Source: Allobosea thiooxidans (GTDB lineage: Bacteria; Pseudomonadota; Alphaproteobacteria; Rhizobiales; Beijerinckiaceae). Taken from it: a DNA stretch of 64,000 nt. The notes under the pieces are model-generated. The model saw nothing but the letters and a program-made list of their open reading frames with translations. It ran no database searches and was not told the DNA's origin. Positions within the stretch are counted from its first letter, which is position 1. Every line of letters starts with the position of its first letter. The DNA lies in assembly GCF_900168195.1 (NCBI RefSeq), contig NZ_FUYX01000005.1, forward strand, positions 124,001 through 188,000, read 5' to 3'. A program made the translations under genes and the position numbers. Below, one piece after another: positions 9,060-20,774 of this stretch.

Positions 9060-9083
9060 TTTATTTTTGCGGCCCGACGCTCG

Positions 9084-10328
9084 TCAGCGGTCGGCCCGCG
9101 CCACCACGGCCCGCAGCAGCACGTCGAGGCCGGGTGCAAGATCCTCGCGCGTGCACAATTCGTTGTTGTTGTGCGTGATGCCGTTCTTGCAGGGGGCGAA
9201 GATCATCGCCGACGGTGTGTGCCGGGCGAGGAAATAGGCGTCGTGTCCGGCCTGGCTGAGGATGTCGCGCGTGCTGTAACCCCGGCCGAGCGCGGTCTCG
9301 CGGACGAGACCGATCATCTCCTCGGCGAAGACCTTGCCGCCCCAGCGCCAGCTGTCGAGGATCGCGACCTCGCAATTGGCGCGGGCGCCGGCCTCATGGG
9401 CGGCGCGCAGCATGCGCTCGGCCATGACGGCGCCGGCTTCCGGGTCGGCATGGCGGACGTCGCAGGTCACCTGTGCCCAGTCCGAGATGATGCCGGCCTT
9501 GTTCGGCCAGGCGACGAGGCGGGCGGCCGTCGCCTTGCCGCCGCTGCCGGCGAATTCCCAGCCGAGATCGTCCACGGCGGTGAGCAGGCGCGCGCCGGCG
9601 GCGAGCGCGTTGCGGCGCTTCTCCATCGGCCAGGGGCCGGTATGGGCGGTCTCGCCGCGGAATTCGACGATCATGCCGGTGCTGGCGAAGCCGCCGGTGA
9701 CGACGCCGACCTGGAAGCCCTCGCGGTCGAGGATCGGGCCCTGCTCGATGTGGAACTCGAAATAGGAATCGAGCGGGGGCGGTGCGGTTTGGGTCTCGCC
9801 GGTATAGCCGATGCGATCCAGCTCCTCGCCCATCGACTTGCCGTCATCGTCGCGGCGCTCGCGCGCCCAGTCGAGCGTGTAGACGCCGGTGAAGCAGCCC
9901 GAGCCGACCATGGGCGGCGAGAAGCGGCTGCCTTCCTCGTTCGTCCAGTTGACCAGCTCCAACGGGCGGCGCGTGCGGTGGCCGGCGGCATCGAGCGCGC
10001 GGATGACCTCGAGGCCGCCGAGCACGCCGGCGATGCCGTCGAAGCGGCCACCATTGACCTGGGTGTCGAGATGGCTGCCCATCACTACCGGCGGCAGGCT
10101 GTCGTCGAGGCCGGGCCGGCGGGCAAAGATGTTGCCGATCGCGTCGATCCGCACGGACAGGCCGGCCTCGCGGCACCAGCCGACGAAGACGTCCCGCATC
10201 TCCTTGTCTGAATCGCTGAGCGCCAGGCGCGAGAGGCCGCCGGGCCGGCCGGTGCCGATTTCGGCGGAGCGTTCGATCGTCGCCCAGAAGCGTTCGATGT
10301 CGATGCGGGCGGAGGCGGGAAGGGACAT
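9084..10328 (-). CDS. Zn-dependent M20 hydrolase of the N-carbamoyl-L-amino-acid / allantoate amidohydrolase type
   Basis: The product has 414 residues. The signature of the hydantoinase/carbamoylase group is clear: GSHLDTQVNGGRFDG (metal ligands H and D), NEEGSRF, and FHIEQGP, with a late THNNNE segment. Such enzymes remove carbamoyl or ureido groups from amino acids. ATG 10328 follows GAGGA at good spacing and gives MSLPASARIDIERFW, typical for the family; longer readings would add an unconserved tail. It lies head-to-tail with the aminotransferase at 7825-8934, with a 149-bp gap that contains the operator. Substrate not determined. Confidence 0.85.
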   Translation of the reverse strand: MSLPASARIDIERFWATIERSAEIGTGRPGGLSRLALSDSDKEMRDVFVGWCREAGLSVRIDAIGNIFARRPGLDDSLPPVVMGSHLDTQVNGGRFDGIAGVLGGLEVIRALDAAGHRTRRPLELVNWTNEEGSRFSPPMVGSGCFTGVYTLDWARERRDDDGKSMGEELDRIGYTGETQTAPPPLDSYFEFHIEQGPILDREGFQVGVVTGGFASTGMIVEFRGETAHTGPWPMEKRRNALAAGARLLTAVDDLGWEFAGSGGKATAARLVAWPNKAGIISDWAQVTCDVRHADPEAGAVMAERMLRAAHEAGARANCEVAILDSWRWGGKVFAEEMIGLVRETALGRGYSTRDILSQAGHDAYFLARHTPSAMIFAPCKNGITHNNNELCTREDLAPGLDVLLRAVVARADR

Positions 10329-10489
10329 CGGATCGGTCCTCGGATCGGCAAGCACGGGGCCGAAATCTGGCCGGCGCAGGTCATCGCAGGCAAGAGCCGG
10401 TGACGCAATCGCCGCAGTTGCGCAGGTCATGGCCGCAATTCCGCCCGCCTTGCCGGGAAGGACGCCCTCCCTATATCCGTGGCGCAACC

Positions 10490-10783
10490 ATGTTCGAATC
10501 GATGATGCCTACCCCGAATTTCCGTTTTCCCGGTGTCCTGAACTCGCAGGAGCTGCTCGTCGCGGAAGCCGCCCAGGCCAGAGCCTGGGCCGCGTTGGAC
10601 TATGACGCACGCACGGATACGGAGCTGGAGGCCGAAGCGCGGGACCGTCTCGGGCGCATTATCCTGCAATTGATGTCGCGCGGGACCGATTCGATTTCCG
10701 ATCTCGCTGCGGCGGCCGTTGCCGAGTTCATGGCGACGCGCCCGGCGCTGCCCGGCGACCTTACCCCTTCGCAGCAGGGCTGA
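10490..10783 (+). CDS. Small hypothetical protein
   Basis: A 97-residue ORF sits between two minus-strand genes. It begins MFESMMPTPNFRFPG and is mostly helical in character, with an acidic middle and a DRLGRIILQLMSRGTDSISDL segment. It has no signal peptide, membrane segment or recognised motif. There is no clear ribosome-binding site before ATG 10490. GC pattern matches the neighbours. It may be real, but the support is only ORF length and a plausible protein-like composition. Confidence 0.45.
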   Translation: MFESMMPTPNFRFPGVLNSQELLVAEAAQARAWAALDYDARTDTELEAEARDRLGRIILQLMSRGTDSISDLAAAAVAEFMATRPALPGDLTPSQQG

Positions 10784-10860
10784 AGCCCGGCCGCAATCGC
10801 TCGCCGACCAGGCGGTTAGCCCGATCGGTCATGAGGCGATGACGCGTCCGACCCTGCGGC

Positions 10861-12282
10861 TCAGTGCGCCGCCATGTCGAGCGGCGGCTCGACATCGTCG
10901 GTGATCGGGTTGGCGAAGGGGTTCTTGGCACGGAACGCCGCGAACTCGTCCTTCGCCGCCTTGAGCAGAGCGGGATCGTTCAGCACGTCGGCGGCGACGC
11001 CGGCCATGGCCTTGGCGGCGAGCGCCAGGCCCTTATGCGCCGCGGGGGCGAGACCCTGCGCCACGAGCTGCCAGGAATGGCCGGGCGTGCCGATGGCGTA
11101 GCAGGCGGTGCGGCACTGCACGGTCGGAACGATCCAGCTCACAGTACCGACATCGGTCGAGCCGACTGAGGTGTCGTTGCCGGCGCCGAGCGGATAGATC
11201 GTGTCGCTCAGCGTCTCGCCTTCCTTCGGCTGCATGCCGATGCGGGCATAGGACGCAGCGATGTCCGCGGCGCTCAGCGTCTTCTGGAACCTGGCGGCGA
11301 AAGCACGGTCGGCGGCGTCGAAGCCGGGGCCGCCGAGCGCCTCGAGATTGGCCTGCATGGCTTCCTCGAGCGGCCGGTTGCCGATCAGGTTGGCGTCGCC
11401 CGAGAGCTGCCTGATCGAGACGGTGGTCTCGCTCATCAGCGCGGCGCCCTCGGCGATCTTCTTCACGCGGGCGACCAGCTCCCACATCTCGCCGAGCGTG
11501 GCGGCGCGGATCAGCTGGCGCGTCGTCGCCGTGGCCTGGACGACGTTGGGGGCGATGCCGCCGGCGTTGATGATGGCGTAGTGGACGCGCGCCGTCGAAG
11601 GCATGTGCTCGCGCATGTAGTTGACGCCGATATGCATCAGCTCGACCGCGTCGAGTGCCGAACGGCCGAGATGCGGCGCGGCGGCGGCGTGCGAGGCGCG
11701 GCCGCTAAAGGTGTATTCGATCTCGACGCAGGCGAGCGAGAAGGGGCGGTTGACGCCGTTGAACGAGGCCGGGTGCCAGCACAGTGCGATGTCGACATCG
11801 TCGAAGGCGCCGGCCCGGACCATGAAGCCCTTGGCCGAGCCGCCTTCCTCCGCCGGGCAGCCATAATAGCGCACGCGACCCTTGAGGCCGTTGGCGGCGA
11901 GATAGTCCTTCACCGCGGCGGCGGCGAGCAGCGAGGCCGAGCCGAGCATGTTGTGGCCGCAGCCATGGCCGTTGCCGCCCTTCTCGATCGGGGTTTCGGT
12001 CGCATTGCCGGCCTCCTGGCTCAAGCCCGGCAGTGCGTCGTATTCGCCCATGATGGCGATGACCGGGCCGTCCTCGCCCGCTTCGCCGATCACGGCGGTG
12101 GGCAGGCCGGCGACGCCGGTGGTGACGCGAAAACCCTCGCGCTCCAGCATGGCGCCGTGCTCGGCCGCCGAGCGGACCTCCTGATAGTTCAGCTCGGGCA
12201 TGTGCCAGATGCGGTCGGACAGCGCGAAATAGGCCGGGGCCTTGTCCTCGACCAGACGCCAGACATCCTTGCTGTTGCTCAT
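10861..12282 (-). CDS. M20 amidohydrolase, AbgB-like (p-aminobenzoyl-glutamate hydrolase subunit B family)
   Basis: The product has 473 residues. Family hallmarks are IWHMPELNYQE, GEYDALPGLSQ, HGCGHNMLGS (metal-binding), AEEGGSAKG, and a lid-domain GRASHAAAAPHLGRSALDA, ending with the GNDTSVGSTDVG region. AbgB-type enzymes cleave amide bonds of acyl or aryl amino acids. ATG 12282 was chosen because GGGAGGAGC lies just upstream. It is divergent from the kdp operon and probably belongs with the amino-acid cluster to its left. Confidence 0.85.
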   Translation of the reverse strand: MSNSKDVWRLVEDKAPAYFALSDRIWHMPELNYQEVRSAAEHGAMLEREGFRVTTGVAGLPTAVIGEAGEDGPVIAIMGEYDALPGLSQEAGNATETPIEKGGNGHGCGHNMLGSASLLAAAAVKDYLAANGLKGRVRYYGCPAEEGGSAKGFMVRAGAFDDVDIALCWHPASFNGVNRPFSLACVEIEYTFSGRASHAAAAPHLGRSALDAVELMHIGVNYMREHMPSTARVHYAIINAGGIAPNVVQATATTRQLIRAATLGEMWELVARVKKIAEGAALMSETTVSIRQLSGDANLIGNRPLEEAMQANLEALGGPGFDAADRAFAARFQKTLSAADIAASYARIGMQPKEGETLSDTIYPLGAGNDTSVGSTDVGTVSWIVPTVQCRTACYAIGTPGHSWQLVAQGLAPAAHKGLALAAKAMAGVAADVLNDPALLKAAKDEFAAFRAKNPFANPITDDVEPPLDMAAH

Positions 12283-12599
12283 TGGAAGCTCCTCCCGCAG
12301 GGGCTCATCCCCCGCATTCGCGCCCGGTTCTGGCATGGTGCGAGGGCGGGCCACAAGCCGTGCGGTGATGGGGTTTGCCTGCGTTTTCGGCAGGGCGGGT
12401 GTCCCTGCGGAGCGTGGCATCGATCGGCGCCGGCATCGGTAAAATTCCTATAAGTTCTTTATTTCCTCTCCCCCGGCCTCGTCTCGAATGGCTATGGCGG
12501 CGGCGCGATATTCGCCCCGAACCACCGGTCCCATCCTCTGGGAGCGGTGCTCGCTGCCGGACAAGAGACCGGCAGCCTCGACCATCGGGGTTTTCGGTG
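12283..12599. other. Divergent intergenic region between the AbgB-like gene and the kdp operon (317 bp)
   Basis: No gene is supported here. It must hold the promoters for the minus-strand amidohydrolase and the plus-strand kdp genes. An AT-rich patch at about 12438-12470 (AAAATTCCTATAAGTTC) is the only obvious promoter-like segment. No KdpE site could be identified by eye. Confidence 0.4.
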
Positions 12600-12680
12600 A
12601 TGGACACCATCGTACTCGCCATCGGGCTCGTCTTCTTCGGGCTCTCCTTCGCCTATGTCGCCGCCTGCGACGCGCTCTAG
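12600..12680 (+). CDS. 26-residue membrane peptide at the head of the kdp operon
   Basis: The ORF encodes one hydrophobic helix (IVLAIGLVFFGLSFAYVAA) ending in ACDAL. It sits 11 bp before kdpF, on the same strand, and is separate from it. Peptides of this form are, as I recall, common just before kdpF in alphaproteobacteria, but no function is known to me. It could help assemble or stabilise KdpFABC as KdpF does. The reading frame, hydrophobic composition and position support it; no strong ribosome-binding site is visible. Confidence 0.6.
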   Translation: MDTIVLAIGLVFFGLSFAYVAACDAL

Positions 12681-12691
12681 GGGAGGCCGGC

Positions 12692-12781
12692 ATGTTTCTG
12701 GATTTCGTCCTCGGCGGAGCGGTGACGCTGTTCCTGCTCGCCTACCTCGCCTACGCGCTGATCCGCCCCGAGCGGTTCTGA
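12692..12781 (+). CDS. kdpF: Potassium-transporting ATPase subunit KdpF
   Basis: The 29-residue peptide has one transmembrane helix and the family ending YLAYALIRPERF. KdpF is a small lipid-like stabilising subunit of the KdpFABC K+ pump. GGGAGG lies 6 bases before the ATG. It is followed 33 bp later by kdpA, the normal order. Confidence 0.9.
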   Translation: MFLDFVLGGAVTLFLLAYLAYALIRPERF

Positions 12782-12814
12782 CGGCGGCGGCTCCTCAGAT
12801 TCGGAACCACATCC

Positions 12815-14518
12815 ATGACCCTCAACGGATGGATCCAGATCCTGCTCTTCTGCGGGATCATCGTTGCCCTGGCGAGGCCGCTCGGCGGCTACATGACGCG
12901 CGTCTTCGCGGGCGAGCGGACCTTGCTTTCGCCGGTGCTGCACCCGGTCGAGCGCCTGCTCTATGGCGCCGCCGGCACTCATGAGAAGGAGGAGCAGCAC
13001 TGGACGGCCTATGTCGCCGCGATGCTGCTGTTCAACCTCGCGGGCTTCCTCGCCCTCTATGCGCTGCAGCGGCTGCAGGGCATCCTGCCCTTCAACCCGG
13101 CCGGTATGGGCGCGGTGCCGGCGGACCTCGCCTTCAATACGGCGGCGAGCTTCGTCGCCAACACCAACTGGCAGAACTATGGCGGCGAAAGCACCATGTC
13201 CTACCTCACCCAGATGGCGGGGCTGGCGGTGCAGAACTTCGTTTCGGCGGCGACGGGTATCGCCATCGCGGTCGCGGTGATCCGCGCCTTCGCGCGCCGC
13301 TCGGCCCGCACGCTCGGCAATTTCTGGGCCGATCTCGTCCGTTCGGCCCTCTACGTCCTGCTGCCGATCTGCGTGATCGGGACGCTCGTCCTCGTCTGGC
13401 AGGGCGTGCCGCAGAACCTCGGCTCCTACACGGTGGCGACGACGCTCGAAGGCGTGCAGCAGACGATCGCGCAGGGCCCTGTCGCCTCGCAGATGATGAT
13501 CAAGCATCTCGGTACCAATGGCGGCGGCTTCTTCAACGCCAATGCGGCGCATCCCTTCGAGAACCCGACGGCGCTCACCAACCTGATCCACATGGTCGCG
13601 ATCTTCGCGATCGGCGCCGCCCTGACCAATGTCTTCGGCCGCATGGTCGGCAACGAGAAACAGGGCTGGGCGATCTTCACGGCGATGGGCCTGCTGTTCG
13701 TCGCCGGCGTCGCCGTCTGCTACTGGGCGGAAGCCACTGGCAATCCGCTCGTCCAGGCGCTCGGCCTGCAGGGCGGCAACCTGGAAGGCAAGGAGGCGCG
13801 CTTCGGCACCACGCTCTCGGCGCTGTTCGCGGTGGTCACGACGGCGGCATCCTGCGGTGCGGTCAACGCCATGCATGACAGCCTGATGCCGCTCGGCGGG
13901 CTGATCCCGCTGATCAACATGATGCTCGGTGAGATCATCATCGGCGGCGTCGGCGCCGGCTTCTACGGCATCATCCTCTTCGTCGTCATTGCGGTCTTCG
14001 TCGCCGGCCTGATGGTCGGGCGCACGCCTGAATATCTCGGCAAGAAGATCGAGGCGAAGGAGGTCAAGATGGCGATGCTCGCCGTGCTCTGCCTGCCGCT
14101 TTCCATGCTCGGCTTCACCGCCGTCGCCGTCGTGCTGCCCGATGCCGTGGCCTCGATCGCCAATCCCGGCCCGCACGGTTTCTCCGAGGTGCTCTATGCC
14201 TACACATCGGCAACGGCGAATAACGGCTCGGCCTTCGGCGGGCTCTCCGGCAACACGGTCTGGTACAATCTGACGCTCGGCCTCGCCATGCTGATGGGGC
14301 GCTTCCTGGTCATCATCCCGGCGCTGGCGCTGGCCGGTTCGGTCGCGGCCAAGAAGGTGGTGCCGGAATCGGCCGGCACCTTCCCCACGCATGGCCCGCT
14401 CTTCATCGGCCTGCTGATCGGCGTGATCCTCATCGTCGGCGGCCTGACCTTCTTCCCGGCGCTCGCGCTCGGCCCGATCGTCGAGCATCTCGCGATGCTG
14501 GCCGGCCAGAGCTTCTGA
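12815..14518 (+). CDS. kdpA: Potassium-transporting ATPase subunit KdpA
   Basis: The 567-residue polytopic inner-membrane protein is the K+-selective channel subunit of KdpFABC. Selectivity-filter segments typical of KdpA are visible: [36 protein letters not shown], and [27 protein letters not shown] is another family block. Length matches KdpA of other proteobacteria. It lies within the operon 12600-21221; a 37-residue ORF separates it from kdpB. Confidence 0.97.
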   Translation: MTLNGWIQILLFCGIIVALARPLGGYMTRVFAGERTLLSPVLHPVERLLYGAAGTHEKEEQHWTAYVAAMLLFNLAGFLALYALQRLQGILPFNPAGMGAVPADLAFNTAASFVANTNWQNYGGESTMSYLTQMAGLAVQNFVSAATGIAIAVAVIRAFARRSARTLGNFWADLVRSALYVLLPICVIGTLVLVWQGVPQNLGSYTVATTLEGVQQTIAQGPVASQMMIKHLGTNGGGFFNANAAHPFENPTALTNLIHMVAIFAIGAALTNVFGRMVGNEKQGWAIFTAMGLLFVAGVAVCYWAEATGNPLVQALGLQGGNLEGKEARFGTTLSALFAVVTTAASCGAVNAMHDSLMPLGGLIPLINMMLGEIIIGGVGAGFYGIILFVVIAVFVAGLMVGRTPEYLGKKIEAKEVKMAMLAVLCLPLSMLGFTAVAVVLPDAVASIANPGPHGFSEVLYAYTSATANNGSAFGGLSGNTVWYNLTLGLAMLMGRFLVIIPALALAGSVAAKKVVPESAGTFPTHGPLFIGLLIGVILIVGGLTFFPALALGPIVEHLAMLAGQSF

Positions 14519-14529
14519 GAGCCAAGGCC

Positions 14530-14643
14530 ATGCGCAGCCAAACCGGACCTCGCCCTTCCACCCTCATCTGCGGAGCGACGATCGCGGTCCTGCTGATCGC
14601 CATCGTCTTCCACGCCCTTTCTTTCCTGCTTGCCGCGGTCTGA
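14530..14643 (+). CDS. 37-residue single-span membrane peptide between kdpA and kdpB
   Basis: The ORF starts 11 bp after kdpA and ends 40 bp before kdpB. A basic N-terminus ([13 protein letters not shown]) is followed by one hydrophobic helix, [21 protein letters not shown]. Topology would be N-in. Nothing in the classical kdpFABC set corresponds to it. The spacing and protein-like amphipathic layout favour translation, but the only ribosome-binding candidate is a weak GAGAGCCAAGG. Confidence 0.55.
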   Translation: MRSQTGPRPSTLICGATIAVLLIAIVFHALSFLLAAV

Positions 14644-14683
14644 CCCCCAAGGGGTCCCGCGCAGGCCCGACGGAGCCTTCGTC

Positions 14684-16735
<2,052 letters not shown>

Positions 16736-16748
16736 AGGATTTCCAGCC

Positions 16749-17318
16749 ATGCTGAAGCAAATTCGCCCCGCGATCGTGATGATCGTCGCGCTCACCGCCA
16801 TCACCGGCCTCGCCTATCCGCTGGCGATGACCGGGGTCGCCCAGGCGCTGTTCCCGCGCCAGGCGGCCGGCAGCCTGATCGAGAAGGATGGCAAGGTGAT
16901 CGGCTCCGAGCTGATCGGCCAGGCCTTCACCGAGGCACGCTATTTCCACGGCCGGCCCTCGGCCGCCGGCGACGGCTACAACGCCGCCAGCTCCGGCGGC
17001 TCCAATCTCGGCCCGACCAATCCGAAGCTGATCGAGCGCATCAAGGCCGAGGTGACGGCGCTGAAGGCGGAGAATCCGCAGGCCGCCGTGCCGATGGACC
17101 TGGTCACCGCCTCGGGCAGCGGGCTCGACCCCCATGTCTCGCCGGAGGCAGCCTATTTCCAGGTGCCGCGCGTCGCCAAGGCGCGCGGCCTCGGCGAGGC
17201 CGACCTGCGCAGCCTGGTTGCGGGCCATGTCGAGGAGCGCCAGTTCGGCATCCTCGGTGAGCCCGTCGTCAATGTGCTGAAGCTCAACCTCGCGCTCGAT
17301 GCGGCGACCGCGAAATAA
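16749..17318 (+). CDS. kdpC: Potassium-transporting ATPase subunit KdpC
   Basis: The 189-residue protein has one N-terminal transmembrane helix ([25 protein letters not shown]) and a periplasmic domain with the family blocks [24 protein letters not shown] and [18 protein letters not shown]. KdpC joins KdpA and KdpB and aids ATP binding. It starts 13 bp after kdpB, behind AAGGA. Confidence 0.97.
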   Translation: MLKQIRPAIVMIVALTAITGLAYPLAMTGVAQALFPRQAAGSLIEKDGKVIGSELIGQAFTEARYFHGRPSAAGDGYNAASSGGSNLGPTNPKLIERIKAEVTALKAENPQAAVPMDLVTASGSGLDPHVSPEAAYFQVPRVAKARGLGEADLRSLVAGHVEERQFGILGEPVVNVLKLNLALDAATAK

Positions 17319-17383
17319 CGCTAAGAAGAGCGCGACGGCCGGAGCGATCCCGCCGTCGTGCCGTTGAGGACCGATCTCCCGCC

Positions 17384-20080
17384 ATGCCGGACGAGCTTCG
17401 CACCGAGCCGCCAAGGCCGTCGCCGGATGCGCTGCTGGAGCAGGTCCGCGGCGAGACGCGCGGCCGGCTGAAGATCTTCCTCGGCGCCGCGCCCGGCGTC
17501 GGCAAGACCTACGAGATGCTGCTCGCCGGCCGGGCACGCCGGGCCGAAGGCGTCGACGTCGTCATCGGCGTCGTCGAGACGCATGGCAGGCGCGAAACGC
17601 AGGCGCTGATCGAAGGTTACGAGACGGTGCCGCGGGCGCAGGTCGCCTATCGCGGCCAGAGCGTCGAGGAGATGGACCTCGACGCGGTGCTGGCACGGCG
17701 GCCGCAGCTCGTCCTGGTCGATGAGCTCGCCCATACCAACGCGCCGGGCAGCCGCCATCCCAAGCGCTATCTCGATGTGCTGGAGCTGATCGAGCGCGGC
17801 ATCGACGTCTACACCACGCTCAACATCCAGCATGTCGAGAGCCTGAACGACGTCGTCGCCCAGATCACCCGCATCCGCGTCCGCGAGACGGTGCCCGATT
17901 CCGTCATCGACCGGGCCGACGCGATCGAGATCATCGACCTCACGCCCGAGGACCTGATCAAGCGGCTGAACGAGGGCAAGGTCTATCTGCCGGAGACGGC
18001 CAAGCGCGCCGTCTCCAACTATTTTTCGCCCGGCAACCTCACCGCGCTGCGCGAGCTCGCATTGCGGCGCACGGCGCAGCGCGTCGACGATCAATTGCTC
18101 AGCCATATGCAGGCCCATGCGATCTCCGGGCCATGGGCCGCCGGCGACCGGCTGATCGTCTGCATCGACGGCAGCCCGCGCGCAGCCTCGCTGGTGCGCC
18201 ATGCGCGCCGCCTCGCCGAAAAGTTGAGAGCTTCCTGGACGGCGCTGCATATCGAGGCGCCGGGTCGCGCGCGGCCTTCGGAAGCGGAGAAGGACCGGCT
18301 CTCAGCGGCCATGCGGCTCGCTGAACAGCTCGGTGGCGAGGCGGTGATCCTGCCGGGCGAAAGCGTGCCGGAAGAGGTCCTGCGCTATGCGGCCGCCAAG
18401 AATGTCAGCCATATCGTCATCGGCGCGTCGGGCGCCGCGCGCTGGCGCGAGCTGCTCTTCGGCTCGGTGGCGCAGGCGCTGATCCGCGACGCCGGCGACA
18501 TCAGCATCCATGTGATTCCGGCCCAGGAAGCCGGCTCCGGCGAAGGGCGCGCCGGCGGTGGCGGGCAGCGCTTCGAGCCAGGGGACTATCTCGCAGGCCT
18601 GGCCTTCGTCGCCGTGGCGGTCGGCATCGGCATGCTGCTGCATCTGTTCCTCGACGTGCGCAACATCGCGCTCGTCTTCCTCATGGCGGTGCTTGCCTCC
18701 GCCGTGACGGCAGGCTTGTGGCCGGCGCTGTTCACCTCGGTGATCGGTGCGCTGGCCTTCAATTTCTTCTTCCTGCCGCCGCTCTACACGCTCGTCATCG
18801 GCGACCCGGAGAGCGTGCTCGCCTTCGTCTTCTTCCTGGTGGTCGCTCTCATCGCCAGCAACCTCACCGCCCGCGTGCAACGGCAGGCGGCGGCGGCGCG
18901 CCAGCGGGCGCGGACGACCGAGGATCTCTACCTGTTCTCGCGCAAGCTCGCCGGGACCGGCACGCTCGACGACGTGCTCTGGGCGAGCGCCTACCAGATC
19001 GCGGCGATGCTGCGCGTGCGCGTCGTCATCCTGCTGCCGGAGGACGGGCGCATCGCGGTCCAGGCCGGCTATCCGCCCGACGATACGCTCGACGAGGCCG
19101 ATATCGCCGCGGCGCATTGGGCCTGGGAGCATGACCGCCCGGCCGGGCGCGGCGCCGACACGCTGCCGGGCGCGAAGCGATTCTATCTGCCGTTGCGGAC
19201 TGGGCGGGGCGCCATCGGCGTTATCGGGCTCGATTCCGACCGACCGGGCGCGCTGCTGACGCCCGAGCAGCAGCGCCTGTTCGATGCGCTGGCCGACCAG
19301 GCGGCGATCGCGATCGAGCGCGTCCAGCTCGCCGCCGATGTCGACAAGGCGAAGCTCGCCGCCGAGGCGGACCGGCTGCGCTCGGCGCTGCTGACCTCGA
19401 TCTCGCATGATCTCAAGACGCCGCTGGCCGGCATCATGGGCGCGGCCGGAACGCTGCGCGACTATGGCAAGGCGATCCCCGAAGCGGATCGTTCCGAGCT
19501 GCTGGGAACGGTCGTCGAGGAATCGGAACGGCTCAACCGCTTCATCGCCAACCTGCTCGACATGACGCGGATCGAGGCCGGCGCGATGGAGCCCAACTAT
19601 GCCCTGCTCGATGTCGGCGACGTCGTCGGCGCGGCGTTGCGGCGCGCCGAAGGCATCACCCGCGGCCACGCGATAGAGCTGTCGCTGGAGCCCAACCTGC
19701 CGATGCTGCGGCTGGATCCGGTGCTGTTCGACCAGGTGCTGTTCAACCTCGTCGACAACGCCGCGAAATACGCCCCGGCAGGGACGGCGATCGGCGTCCA
19801 TGCCCGTGCGGCAGGCGATATCGTGGTCCTGGACATCCTCGACGAAGGGCCCGGCCTGCCTCCGGCCGATCTCGAACGGATCTTCGACAGCTTCTACCGG
19901 GTCGGGAAGGGCGATCAGGTCCGCGCCGGCACCGGGCTCGGCCTCGCGATCTGCCGCGGTTTCGTCGAGGCGATGGGCGGCACGATCACCGCCGCCAATC
20001 GCGACGGCCGGCAGGGCGCGGTGTTCACGATCCGCATGCCGATCCCGGCCGAGGCCCGCCAGATGAAGGTATTGCCATGA
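17384..20080 (+). CDS. kdpD: Osmosensitive K+ channel sensor histidine kinase KdpD
   Basis: The 898-residue sensor kinase senses K+ limitation and turgor. In order it has the KdpD N-terminal domain with Walker A GAAPGVGKT (34-42) and DELAHTNAPGSRHPKRY, a universal-stress-like domain (about 250-375), a four-helix membrane region (about 400-500), a GAF-like region, and the kinase core with phospho-acceptor H675 in SHDLKTPLAG, the N box VDNAAKYAP and the G2 box GTGLGLAI. Its stop overlaps the kdpE start (ATGA), so the pair is translationally coupled. Confidence 0.97.
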   Translation: MPDELRTEPPRPSPDALLEQVRGETRGRLKIFLGAAPGVGKTYEMLLAGRARRAEGVDVVIGVVETHGRRETQALIEGYETVPRAQVAYRGQSVEEMDLDAVLARRPQLVLVDELAHTNAPGSRHPKRYLDVLELIERGIDVYTTLNIQHVESLNDVVAQITRIRVRETVPDSVIDRADAIEIIDLTPEDLIKRLNEGKVYLPETAKRAVSNYFSPGNLTALRELALRRTAQRVDDQLLSHMQAHAISGPWAAGDRLIVCIDGSPRAASLVRHARRLAEKLRASWTALHIEAPGRARPSEAEKDRLSAAMRLAEQLGGEAVILPGESVPEEVLRYAAAKNVSHIVIGASGAARWRELLFGSVAQALIRDAGDISIHVIPAQEAGSGEGRAGGGGQRFEPGDYLAGLAFVAVAVGIGMLLHLFLDVRNIALVFLMAVLASAVTAGLWPALFTSVIGALAFNFFFLPPLYTLVIGDPESVLAFVFFLVVALIASNLTARVQRQAAAARQRARTTEDLYLFSRKLAGTGTLDDVLWASAYQIAAMLRVRVVILLPEDGRIAVQAGYPPDDTLDEADIAAAHWAWEHDRPAGRGADTLPGAKRFYLPLRTGRGAIGVIGLDSDRPGALLTPEQQRLFDALADQAAIAIERVQLAADVDKAKLAAEADRLRSALLTSISHDLKTPLAGIMGAAGTLRDYGKAIPEADRSELLGTVVEESERLNRFIANLLDMTRIEAGAMEPNYALLDVGDVVGAALRRAEGITRGHAIELSLEPNLPMLRLDPVLFDQVLFNLVDNAAKYAPAGTAIGVHARAAGDIVVLDILDEGPGLPPADLERIFDSFYRVGKGDQVRAGTGLGLAICRGFVEAMGGTITAANRDGRQGAVFTIRMPIPAEARQMKVLP

Positions 20081-20769
20081 CCACGATGGCCGTCCGTGTG
20101 CTCGTCGTCGACGACGAACCGCCGATCCGCAAGCTGCTGCGCGTCGGGCTCGGGACCGAGGGCTACACGATCAGCGAGGCCGGCAATGCGAAGGACGCGA
20201 TCGCCCGGATCGAGGCGGAGGAGCCCGACCTCGTGCTGCTCGATCTTGGTCTCCCCGACATGACCGGGCAGGAGCTGCTGCGCCTGTGGCGCAGCGAAGG
20301 GCGCACGCTGCCGGTCGTCATCCTGTCGAGCCGCACCGACGAGACCGGCATCGTCCAGGCGCTGGAGGCCGGCGCGGACGACTACGTCACCAAGCCGTTC
20401 GGGATGCGGGAGCTCGCCGCGCGGCTGCGCGTCGCGCTGCGCCACAAGCTGCAGCAACAGGGCGAGAAGCCGGTCTTCCGCACCGGCGCGCTTTCGGTCG
20501 ATCTCGTCCGCCGCATCGTGCAGGTCGGCGGTGCCGAGGTGAAGCTGTCGCCCAAGGAATACGACATCCTGCGCGCCCTGGTGCAGCACGCCGGCAAGGT
20601 GCTTACGCACCGGCACCTGCTGAAGGAGGTCTGGGGTGGCAACGAGGATGTGCAGTATCTGCGCGTCTACATCCGGCAGCTGCGCCAGAAGATCGAGCCG
20701 ACCCCCGAGCAGCCCTTCTACATCACCACCGAGCCGGGCGTCGGCTACAGGCTGCGCGAGAGCGACTGA
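20077..20769 (+). CDS. kdpE: Response regulator KdpE
   Basis: The 230-residue OmpR-type regulator has a receiver domain (VLVVDDEPPIRKLL, acceptor aspartate in LLDLGLPDM, KPF) and a winged-helix DNA-binding domain (LSPKEYDILRALVQHAGKVLTH, GVGYRL). It activates kdp transcription. The start at 20077 overlaps kdpD; an internal ATG at 20086 (MAVRVLVV) is an alternative. Confidence 0.96.
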   Translation: MTTMAVRVLVVDDEPPIRKLLRVGLGTEGYTISEAGNAKDAIARIEAEEPDLVLLDLGLPDMTGQELLRLWRSEGRTLPVVILSSRTDETGIVQALEAGADDYVTKPFGMRELAARLRVALRHKLQQQGEKPVFRTGALSVDLVRRIVQVGGAEVKLSPKEYDILRALVQHAGKVLTHRHLLKEVWGGNEDVQYLRVYIRQLRQKIEPTPEQPFYITTEPGVGYRLRESD

Positions 20770-20774
20770 GAACG

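Noticed and set aside
12677..14488. 603-codon minus-strand frame opposite kdpA
   Set aside because: Antisense to a clear KdpA; composition is charged low-complexity with no motif.
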